From an uncultured Prevotellaceae bacterium (GTDB lineage Bacteria > Bacteroidota > Bacteroidia > Bacteroidales > Bacteroidaceae): a DNA stretch of 7,411 nt. The DNA lies in contig CADCQC010000303.1 in assembly GCA_902803455.1 (NCBI GenBank), positions 1 through 7,411 on the forward strand, written 5' to 3'. Shown here piece after piece: positions 1 to 6,847 of this stretch (positions are counted from its first letter, which is position 1; every line of letters starts with the position of its first letter). A program made the position numbers and the translations under genes. The notes under the pieces were generated by a model that ran no database searches, was not told the origin of the DNA, and saw only the letters and a program-made list of their open reading frames with translations.

Positions 1-852
1 CCCGATAATCACCCCTGCCATCATCGCCAGCACCGCCACGGAACCTTGTGCGAATCCAGCCTCCATCGGACCGAACGACAGTCCGCCGATGCTTCCCGGG
101 TCGATGAGAAACAGTAACGTCCCTCTCCACAACATCCATTCATGCATGGAAAAGAGCACGATGAATATCGCCCACATCCACTGGTGCGGACGCATCCACC
201 ACATGCGCAATGCCGTCCATCCTCCCAGTTGCAGATCTCTCTCCACCTTCATGCCGCCAGCGATGAGCAAAGCCACCACGGCCATGAAAACACCGATGAG
301 CCGCAACACCCTGACCCACGCATCACTGAGGTTGCGCTCCATCACCTCCAGGTCGCCGGCAATCATCAGGCACAATCCCATCACCAGCAAGGCAGCCAAC
401 AGAAAAGACATCAAAGAGGCCATCAGGTGCCCCAACCGTTGGCCGTTGTGCCAAGGCATGGAATAGCGTGACACCGCCACGTCATGGATGCCGGCACTGA
501 CCGCCGCCAATACCAGCCAGGTCCAATTCACGAAGTCACTCTGCCCTACGGCAGGAGGCGACACCATCAGCATGGCCACGGCAAACAAGCCCTGCGAGAG
601 CACCAGCCACCATTTCACCGGCCACCACCTGCTGATCAGGGCCACCGCCCACTGGCGGAACACAAGCGTCAGCACCAGCATCGATGTCGCGGCAGTTGTC
701 GATGTGTTGCTATACCCCATCCGCTTGAGCATGACCATGACCACCGCCAGCAAGGAGAAAAGCATCACCCCCCTCGTCAAACTGAGCAAGGGTGTCCACA
801 ACGCCTTTCTGCCCACCTGCAAGTGTCTTTTATGTCTCTTTGAATGGTTCAT
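1..852 (-). CDS. Divergent AmpG/PAT-family MFS transporter paralogue (3' end beyond the window)
   Basis: An open minus-strand frame starts with ATG at 852-850 and runs without a stop through base 1, giving 284 residues of a longer protein. It is highly hydrophobic, with membrane segments near residues 28-43, 57-75, 82-98, 110-126, 144-166, 183-200 and 226-242. It is homologous to the AmpG-like protein encoded just upstream. A 38-residue stretch (50-87) aligns to AmpG residues 41-78 without gaps and shares a WW pair and a final Gln. The HD pair at 123-124 matches AmpG H115-D116, and F248-L-x-x-P-x3-G-G-L matches AmpG from F255. Two acidic AmpG residues are replaced by Ser (D65 by S74, D120 by S128), so the substrate may differ or transport may be altered. 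The start lies 4 bases after the AmpG stop, so the two are surely co-transcribed. The family call is inferred from similarity to its neighbour; the substrate is unknown. Confidence 0.8.
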   Translation of the reverse strand, partial: MNHSKRHKRHLQVGRKALWTPLLSLTRGVMLFSLLAVVMVMLKRMGYSNTSTTAATSMLVLTLVFRQWAVALISRWWPVKWWLVLSQGLFAVAMLMVSPPAVGQSDFVNWTWLVLAAVSAGIHDVAVSRYSMPWHNGQRLGHLMASLMSFLLAALLVMGLCLMIAGDLEVMERNLSDAWVRVLRLIGVFMAVVALLIAGGMKVERDLQLGGWTALRMWWMRPHQWMWAIFIVLFSMHEWMLWRGTLLFLIDPGSIGGLSFGPMEAGFAQGSVAVLAMMAGVIIG

Positions 853-856
853 CCGT

Positions 857-2140
857 TCAGGCTGCTTTTTTCTTGCCAAACTCAGGGTCGATCTTAATGA
901 ATGCCGACACCACAAACGTCACGACGCACATCACCATGACAAAGATGAAAAACGTGCGGTAACCCATGGCGTCCTTCAGGAATCCCGACACCATGCCAGG
1001 CAACATCAGTCCGAGATAAGTGATACCGGTGCAGATGGCATAATGGGATGTCTTGAACTCCCCTTTGCAGTAATATAGCATATATAAGGTAAGAGCCGTG
1101 AAGCCCAGTCCATAGCCAAACTGTTCGATAAACAGGCACACGCTCACGACCATCAGGTTGTTGGTCATCTCATAACTCAGCCAGACATAGACGATGTCGG
1201 GCAAGGAGATGGCGCAGACCATCGGCCACAGCCACCGTTTCAGTCCATCACGACCGGCGAGGATGCCACCGAGGATGCCACCGAGCGTGAGGCCGATCAT
1301 GCCCACGGTGCCGCTGGCGATGCCATAGTCGATGGTCGAAAGCCCCAGGCCACCCTCCTCGTTGGGCCGGAGCAAGAACGTCTTCGTCATCGTGTTGAGC
1401 ATGGCCTCCGGCAACCGGTAGAACAAGAAGAAAAGCATGGCGAAAATCGTGAGACGGACAGGCATCTTGGTGAAGAAGGTCTTAAACATCTTCACGATGC
1501 CCTTTGTCACCTCAGCCACTGTCGCCGTCCTCCGTTCATCATCATCTGGTTTCGGCATCATCCAACCGTGGTAAAGCCACAAGGCGATGAACAGAGCCGC
1601 CAGTCCGAAGAACACCAGGCTCCAGGCGAAGGCCTCGCTGTTTCCCGTTCCCTTAGCGAGCAGTCCTGCCACGGGCACCAGCACGCCGTTGCCCATGATA
1701 ACCGCGATCCGATAAAACGTGTTACGGATGCCCACATACCACGCCTGCTGGTGGTCGTCGAGTGCAAGCATATAGAAACCGTCGGCAGCGATGTCGTGCG
1801 TGGCACTGGCAAAAGCCATGAGGAAGAAGCAGCACATCGTGCCCTGAAACCACCATGGCGTGTTGAGCGTGAAGGCCACACCAGCCAGTGCAGAGCCCAG
1901 AAGCACCTGCATGGCTAAGACCCACCATCGCTTGGTCTTGCAAAGATCGACAAAAGGACTCCAAAACGGTTTGATGACCCACGGAAGGCCGAGCCATCCC
2001 GTGTAGAGACCGATCTCCGTATCTGTCATTCCCAACTGCATATACATGACAGCAGCCACTGCCGTCACCAGCACATTAGGCAGTCCCTCCGCCAGATAAA
2101 GCGACGGGATCCATGCCCATGGATTTCTTCTCTTACTCAT
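857..2140 (-). CDS. ampG: AmpG-like muropeptide permease (PAT family, major facilitator superfamily)
   Basis: This 427-residue inner-membrane protein has the length and roughly 12 hydrophobic segments expected of a major facilitator. Recognisable AmpG/PAT features are AEGLPN at residues 17-22, GLPWVIKPFWSPFVD at 51-65, THDIAADG at 114-121 and a Gly-rich segment near 275-296 (SGTVG, LGGILGGILAG). In characterised bacteria AmpG imports GlcNAc-anhydroMurNAc and its peptides, released by lytic transglycosylases, from periplasm to cytoplasm in a proton-dependent way. The same role is inferred here. Its ATG overlaps the stop codon of the upstream fusion gene as ATGA, which suggests translational coupling, and a divergent paralogue follows after 4 bases. 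A charged loop (PKPDDDERR, 196-204) separates the two six-helix halves. The PAT family also contains acetyl-CoA and siderophore-related transporters, so the family is firm, while muropeptide as substrate rests on family knowledge and on the adjacent SpoIID domain. Confidence 0.85.
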   Translation of the reverse strand: MSKRRNPWAWIPSLYLAEGLPNVLVTAVAAVMYMQLGMTDTEIGLYTGWLGLPWVIKPFWSPFVDLCKTKRWWVLAMQVLLGSALAGVAFTLNTPWWFQGTMCCFFLMAFASATHDIAADGFYMLALDDHQQAWYVGIRNTFYRIAVIMGNGVLVPVAGLLAKGTGNSEAFAWSLVFFGLAALFIALWLYHGWMMPKPDDDERRTATVAEVTKGIVKMFKTFFTKMPVRLTIFAMLFFLFYRLPEAMLNTMTKTFLLRPNEEGGLGLSTIDYGIASGTVGMIGLTLGGILGGILAGRDGLKRWLWPMVCAISLPDIVYVWLSYEMTNNLMVVSVCLFIEQFGYGLGFTALTLYMLYYCKGEFKTSHYAICTGITYLGLMLPGMVSGFLKDAMGYRTFFIFVMVMCVVTFVVSAFIKIDPEFGKKKAA

Positions 2141-5100
2141 TTATACAATCTTTTGATGTCCGCATCGCGGTAATAATGTAACAAGATCTCCTCATAGGAT
2201 TTTCCCTGCTGTCCCATGACAGCCGCGCCGATCTGACAAAGGCCCACGCCATGTCCCCATCCGGCACCATGGAGGATAAATTTCCCGGGCAGTCCCTTCT
2301 GCTCATCCTCCGTATCGACCACGAAAGCCGAACTCAACAGGTGGGTCTCGCTCAGCGCACGCCTGATCTCCAGTTCCTTCCCGATCACCAAAGAGCATTT
2401 GGTGCCGACGATTCTCAACCGTGAGATGCGTCCGCTCCTTCCCCGCTCCACAGGCTGCAAGGCCTTGATACCCCCGAAGTCAACCTTGACTTTCTCGGCG
2501 AGAAGTGCGGCCAGTTGCTCTTGGGTATACACCACCGTCCAGCGATAGAAGTCTGTCGTCTCGGTGTCATAGTCGTTGAGCACCTGGGTGAGGATTTCCC
2601 TGTCACGGGTGTTGCAATACGCCTTGGGCTGTGTCATAATCCATTTTCTCGCATTCTGCTCCACCCTGAGGTCAGGCAAGGTGTTTTCCGGATAGTCACC
2701 GACAGCCCTCAGATAGGGTTTTGCGATATTGTCCCAGCAATACTGGAATTCCTCTGTCACGCCACCGCAGCATTTGCTGAACCGCGCATCACAGATCTCG
2801 CCGCCGAAGGCAAGCACCTGTCCTCGGGTGGCCTTCACGGCCTCCGCCGCCTTCTTGTCGGTCATGGTCGTGATGCCCTGATATCGCTGGCAGTGATCAT
2901 CGGCACACACGTCGAAGATGGCATGGTCTTCCCGGTCATACCATCGGATAATCTCATCCTCTTTCTTGACGAAGGAGAAGAAATGGTCGCCCGTCTTGCT
3001 GATCTTCTTTCTGCGCTCCATCTGTGCCAGGAGCCAACTCCGGGAGATGACTGCATGCGCCTTGAGCAGTTCGAGCGACGAGGTGGCCTTCATCTCACTG
3101 GAGATGACGCTGGCCAGATAGTCCTCCACCGGCAACTGATTGATAGCCACTATTTTGTCGGCCTCCACAACCAGTCTCAGCACCCCCGTAAATGTCTGGG
3201 TCTGCTTTCTTTCCCAATGGAATTGCCGTCCGATGGAAACCTCGTATAGCGAGAAAGATGCTGCCGGAGACTTGGGCGCAAACGAGAGTTCCCTGTATTG
3301 GTTGCCGTTCCACAAGATGGCACCCTCGCAAAACTCCACCGTCTGCTCTCCCTCGATGATCTCCCCCTTGGCTGTATGAGGCTTGTTGAGGGCAAACTTG
3401 ATTTTCTCACCGCTCACGATACCCACGGTCACCGTCGGCTCCATCTCCATCATGCTAGGTCCGGTCTGACGGGCGTCACCCGTGAGCCTTGCCTTGAGAG
3501 CCTCCATATCCGACTGGCCGATAGCCACCTCACGCAGGATGCCACAGACCATCTCCGCATCCACTTTTTCGAAATCCTCCTTTCTGGGCATGATGACCAG
3601 TCCCGCCATATCGAGAGCGCCCGGACTCACCATCATGTTTTTCTCCCCTACTTCCGTATAGCAGGCAGGTCGGTGCCGTCTTCTTGGGAATACCACGCTG
3701 AGGAAGTCATTCTCCTCCTTCCATGCCACGATATTGAGCATGGGTTCCTCGCCCTGCGCTCTCTCCGAGTCAGTCACGACAGTGTCGAGCGCGTCGTAAA
3801 GACGCTTAAAAAGTTGTTCACCATTGTTCTTGCTGCGGCTTCTCACCAACAGCGCATGGCAGGGATAATCGCTGATGGCATAAATACCCTCAACATCATT
3901 GAGCGCTGTCAGCCGCTCAAGGTTACGCGACAGTCTTTTCCATGCTTTCTGAAGCGGCAACACGCCCGATGTGCCAGCCTGCAGGTGCAGATGGTCGGGT
4001 GCGGACGCCCCGCATCTGGGTCCATTGTAGAACACCATGAGTTGCGGATTCTGCTCCAGAAGCCTGTGAATCTCATAATAATTGTCACGTATCTGTTGTG
4101 GCTGGTGCTTCTTGGCCACGATGGTGTAATGCGTGGGCAAGATGGGGAAAGGATTGACCAGGATATCCAGTTTTCCGTCAAAAGCCTTGATAATCTGCTG
4201 TTGTGGTCTGTTTTTCTCACAAAGGAAACAAGGTCTTTCTGCGATATGCTTCTGGTCGATCTTGGCTCCTGTCGAGACGATACGAGCCGGGTTGCATTGT
4301 GCGACGAGCGTCAACGGCAAGTTGTCGTGCGGCAACTCCCGTGTCATCACGTTGTGCAGGTCGCGGTAACGCTGTCTGGCATCCTCCCACCGCTCCAGTT
4401 GCCGGTTGAAGAAGCGTTCGAGTGACCCTCCCCCGAATTTATACGCACCCCCTGCCGCCTGCTGTTGTCGTGCGGAGATCTCGATGGTGCGCAACTGGTC
4501 TTTGTAACTGTTGTTGGCATTCACGCGCTCCACGCTGAGGGCGGCGTCACTATTGCCACCCCATCTGCGGCAGAGATACAGTTCATCGTATATCCTTCCG
4601 ATGCGATACCTTCTGCTGAAAGCCAGTCCCATCGCGTAGTCCTCACCATAACTGGTATTGGGGAAGAGCACCTGCCGGAGCAAAGGCGTAAAGAAAGCCC
4701 TTGGCGCTCCCAGTCCGTTGATGCGCAGCGCATTGTTGCAGCCATTCTCATCGGTCCACTCCCTGTGGTCGATGATTCCCGGCGGCAGTGTCTGCAACTG
4801 GAAGTCACACATGCGGTAGGACCCGATCACCATGGCCGCCTTCTGCTGATAGAAGGCGTCGACGATCTGCTGCAAGGTGTTTTCAGAGGAATAGAGGTCA
4901 TCGCTGTCGAGTTGCACGGCGAATCTGCCGCAGCGGTCATCGACAACAGCCACATTCCAGCATCCTCCGATGCCTAAGTCATGTCTTTCCGGGATGATGT
5001 GCACCAGTCTCGGATCATCATAGTTGCGCAGCAACTGACTGGTGGCATCAGTGGAATGATTGTCCACGACGATGACATTGTATTTGAACGTGGTCTTCTG

Positions 5101-5922
5101 AGCGAGTGCCGATTCCACAGCATCGCAGATGGTTTTCTCACGGTTGAGCACAGGGATGACCACCGAAGCCTCGTATTCAAACTGTTGTTCGGAAAAATCA
5201 GGTTCGATGTATACGGAGGTGTCCACGAGGGCGTTGATCTCCTTGAGATGCCTTGTCGCCACCTTCTCCATCTCCACCTGTACCTCACGGTTACGCGGGT
5301 TGACATAGTCAAACTGCCGCTCGCCGCTTTTCCTCAGGTCAAATTCCTCCTCCGTATAAAGGAATTCCCGTAGGTGGAGCAAGGTACCTCGGCGGCTGAT
5401 GAAAAGTCTGAGGTCATAGAGACCAGCATAGAGGTAGTTGTCATCATGCTCCTGCCGGGCATAGTCGCGCACCATGTCGGTGCGGATGAGCAATAAGGAA
5501 CCGAAGTCGAAATCATCACGGATGCTGCCCTTCTGGTAGTCGATGACCGGATGTTTTACGGTTTGCCCATTCTCCACGGAGTAATGGTCGGAGTAGACGA
5601 AAGGAGCATCCGCCTCGCTGGCCACCCTCAGCATCCGCTCCAGAGCCTGCATGCCCAACAGCAGCGGCGTGGTCTTGGTGACCAGCAACACATAATCGGC
5701 ATCCGCATGCTGAGCCATGGCCATCATGGCCGACGACGACAGAGGCCTGTCGACGGGCACCAACGTGCATCCGGCGGGGCACTCCCCTTCAGTCGCCAAT
5801 TCCTTACTCACAAGCAGATAGATATGTCTGACAACCTTGTCATTATGCAGTTGCGTGATGATTTCCTGTGTCACTTTCAGGTCCTCGAACGGCAGGAAAC
5901 AGTCAATTTTTCCTCTCATCAT
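2137..5922 (-). CDS. Four-domain fusion: GT-A-like / family 2 glycosyltransferase / DUF4922 HIT-like / SpoIID-LytB lytic transglycosylase
   Basis: The protein has 1,261 residues from the ATG at 5922-5920; an ATG one codon later is equally possible. Residues 1-240 look like a GT-A glycosyltransferase in which the usual DXD site reads TKT (82-84). Residues 251-476 form a family 2 glycosyltransferase with VVIPVLNR (254-261), VVDNHSTDAT (285-294), DSDD (339-342), GED (426-428) and RRW (452-454). Residues 536-821 match DUF4922-type ATP-adenylyltransferase/HIT-like proteins, with CFLC (565-568) and the HIT signature HLHLQ (644-648). Residues 836-1261 form a SpoIID/LytB domain with LPVEDYL (930-936), the expected catalytic Glu943 in SSEM, a CADDHC cluster (1006-1011) and GWGHGVGLCQ (1221-1230). 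SpoIID enzymes cleave peptide-free peptidoglycan glycan to anhydroMurNAc ends. No signal peptide or membrane segment is visible, so a cytoplasmic location is inferred. The gene leads an operon with ampG. Domain calls are firm; the joint function is unknown. Confidence 0.88.
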   Translation of the reverse strand: MMRGKIDCFLPFEDLKVTQEIITQLHNDKVVRHIYLLVSKELATEGECPAGCTLVPVDRPLSSSAMMAMAQHADADYVLLVTKTTPLLLGMQALERMLRVASEADAPFVYSDHYSVENGQTVKHPVIDYQKGSIRDDFDFGSLLLIRTDMVRDYARQEHDDNYLYAGLYDLRLFISRRGTLLHLREFLYTEEEFDLRKSGERQFDYVNPRNREVQVEMEKVATRHLKEINALVDTSVYIEPDFSEQQFEYEASVVIPVLNREKTICDAVESALAQKTTFKYNVIVVDNHSTDATSQLLRNYDDPRLVHIIPERHDLGIGGCWNVAVVDDRCGRFAVQLDSDDLYSSENTLQQIVDAFYQQKAAMVIGSYRMCDFQLQTLPPGIIDHREWTDENGCNNALRINGLGAPRAFFTPLLRQVLFPNTSYGEDYAMGLAFSRRYRIGRIYDELYLCRRWGGNSDAALSVERVNANNSYKDQLRTIEISARQQQAAGGAYKFGGGSLERFFNRQLERWEDARQRYRDLHNVMTRELPHDNLPLTLVAQCNPARIVSTGAKIDQKHIAERPCFLCEKNRPQQQIIKAFDGKLDILVNPFPILPTHYTIVAKKHQPQQIRDNYYEIHRLLEQNPQLMVFYNGPRCGASAPDHLHLQAGTSGVLPLQKAWKRLSRNLERLTALNDVEGIYAISDYPCHALLVRSRSKNNGEQLFKRLYDALDTVVTDSERAQGEEPMLNIVAWKEENDFLSVVFPRRRHRPACYTEVGEKNMMVSPGALDMAGLVIMPRKEDFEKVDAEMVCGILREVAIGQSDMEALKARLTGDARQTGPSMMEMEPTVTVGIVSGEKIKFALNKPHTAKGEIIEGEQTVEFCEGAILWNGNQYRELSFAPKSPAASFSLYEVSIGRQFHWERKQTQTFTGVLRLVVEADKIVAINQLPVEDYLASVISSEMKATSSLELLKAHAVISRSWLLAQMERRKKISKTGDHFFSFVKKEDEIIRWYDREDHAIFDVCADDHCQRYQGITTMTDKKAAEAVKATRGQVLAFGGEICDARFSKCCGGVTEEFQYCWDNIAKPYLRAVGDYPENTLPDLRVEQNARKWIMTQPKAYCNTRDREILTQVLNDYDTETTDFYRWTVVYTQEQLAALLAEKVKVDFGGIKALQPVERGRSGRISRLRIVGTKCSLVIGKELEIRRALSETHLLSSAFVVDTEDEQKGLPGKFILHGAGWGHGVGLCQIGAAVMGQQGKSYEEILLHYYRDADIKRLYK

Positions 5923-5946
5923 TCTGTGGTTTTTTATTTTTAGGTG

Positions 5947-5954
5947 CAAACTTA
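5947..5954 (-). promoter_or_regulatory. Bacteroidetes -7 promoter element for the leftward operon
   Basis: Read on the minus strand these bases are TAAGTTTG, an exact match to the Bacteroidetes -7 consensus TAnnTTTG recognised by their primary sigma factor. A transcript would begin about 6-8 bases downstream and leave a leader of roughly 20 bases before the ATG at 5922. No convincing -33 TTTG lies 19-21 bases upstream. The element covers the TTG codon at 5949-5947, so that alternative start would not be transcribed from this promoter. This supports the ATG start of the fusion gene. Confidence 0.6.
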
Positions 5955-6042
5955 CACAAAAAAAACGAGATATGGTCTTGTAAAGTATTTATAAAATATA
6001 TTAAAACCTCCTTTTTTCACAAGGACTATGGATGGAAAACAT

Positions 6043-6050
6043 TATTTTTG
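6043..6050 (+). promoter_or_regulatory. Bacteroidetes -7 promoter element for the rightward operon
   Basis: The sequence TATTTTTG matches the Bacteroidetes -7 consensus TAnnTTTG. It predicts a transcription start near 6056-6058 and a leader of about 35 A-rich bases before the ATG at 6091. The -33 position has no clear TTTG. The in-frame ATG at 6028 lies upstream of this element and would be outside the transcript. With the oppositely directed element at 5947-5954 it makes the 168-bp gap a divergent promoter region. Confidence 0.55.
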
Positions 6051-6090
6051 CGAAACGAACATCATTCACCCCATTAAAAAGATTTCAATA

Positions 6091-6846
6091 ATGACATTAG
6101 GAAAACATATCTGTGAGACGCTGAAAGAAGTCCGCCGCCAAATAGCACGGGCCAATGATATCCCATACGAGCCGGCAGTCTGCCCTCATAAGGGTGACTG
6201 TCTGGGCACCTGCCCCAAATGTGAGCAGGAGTTGAAAGATATCGAACTGGCGCTGGACAGGCGCCGCACCCTTGGCAAAGCCGTGAGTATCGTAGGGGTC
6301 AGCATGGGTGTGGCCGCTCTCAGCAGTTGTCATATGCCTCCCTTCGGGGGCGGACAAGAGGCCGGCTATCTGATTGATCCATCTGATACCCTGCAAGGAG
6401 ACTCCATCGCGAGCCCCTTGACGGAAATACCCACCGCTACCGATGGTTTCATCCGTGAGCAAATAGCCGACACCCTCAGTCAATCCTGTTCGCCCAGCAC
6501 GATGGTCTCCAAGAGCGCGACCGGCGAGGAGGATGTCTTTGGTGCCCAAATCGAGCAGAATCCTTCTTTCCCTGGCGGCCCTCAAGCCTTGAAAACATTC
6601 ATCACCACCCATCTCAACTATCCCGACTCACTACGTAAGATGGATATCGAGGGAACCGTCATCACTTCTTTTATCGTGGAGGCAGACGGCAGCATCAGCG
6701 ATGCCAAGGTCGTCAGGCCCGTCCATCCGCAACTCGACGAGGAGGCCTTGCGTGTCATCCATGCCATGCCCAAATGGAAGCCAGCCACTCAAGGCAATCA
6801 TGCTGTCAGGGTGAAATATACGATGCCCATCATTTTCCAGCCATAA
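6091..6846 (+). CDS. TonB-C-domain protein with N-terminal cysteine cluster and one membrane segment
   Basis: The 251-residue protein starts at ATG 6091; the upstream in-frame ATG at 6028 precedes the likely promoter. Residues 1-60 are charged and hold C31-x5-C37-x3-C41-x2-C44, which resembles a small zinc- or iron-sulfur-binding knuckle. Residues 62-79 are hydrophobic and end in LSSC (77-80), which could be a plain membrane anchor or an internal lipobox. A Pro/Ser/Thr-rich linker (about 81-150) leads to a TonB C-terminal domain at about 155-251, with the Bacteroidetes-style PSFPGGPQAL (158-167), then GTVITSFIVEADG (188-200) and a final MPIIFQP. Such domains contact the TonB box of outer-membrane transporters in TonB itself, but many Bacteroidetes carry stand-alone paralogues of unknown partner. 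At 251 residues with a cytoplasmic cysteine head, it is probably not the housekeeping TonB. It is followed after one base by a radical SAM gene. Confidence 0.8.
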   Translation: MTLGKHICETLKEVRRQIARANDIPYEPAVCPHKGDCLGTCPKCEQELKDIELALDRRRTLGKAVSIVGVSMGVAALSSCHMPPFGGGQEAGYLIDPSDTLQGDSIASPLTEIPTATDGFIREQIADTLSQSCSPSTMVSKSATGEEDVFGAQIEQNPSFPGGPQALKTFITTHLNYPDSLRKMDIEGTVITSFIVEADGSISDAKVVRPVHPQLDEEALRVIHAMPKWKPATQGNHAVRVKYTMPIIFQP

Positions 6847-6847
6847 G

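Noticed and set aside
89..1078. Several plus-strand open frames of 109-196 codons
   Set aside because: They lie opposite the two membrane transporters; their His/Gln/Pro-rich products are typical reverse complements of hydrophobic coding sequence.
3298..4425. 375-codon open frame on the plus strand inside the fusion gene
   Set aside because: It is antisense to a region with clear DUF4922 motifs, and its product is rich in His, Arg and Leu with no recognisable domain. It is a GC-rich codon shadow.
5923..5949. TTG start at 5949 that would add nine residues to the fusion protein
   Set aside because: The TTG is the last three bases of a perfect -7 element (TAAGTTTG), and two ATG codons follow directly at 5922 and 5919.
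5958..5965. Run of eight A on the plus strand, considered as a terminator T-tract for the minus strand
   Set aside because: No GC-rich hairpin precedes it, and it lies in the promoter region of the leftward operon.
6009..6025. Short inverted repeat TCCTT-N7-AAGGA between the two promoters
   Set aside because: Five-base arms in an A/T-rich gap are expected by chance, and there is no second copy or extension to support an operator.
6028..6090. ATG at 6028 as start of the TonB-C protein
   Set aside because: It lies upstream of the likely -7 element. The 21 extra residues look like translated leader, and the conserved-looking N-terminus begins at MTLGKHICETL.
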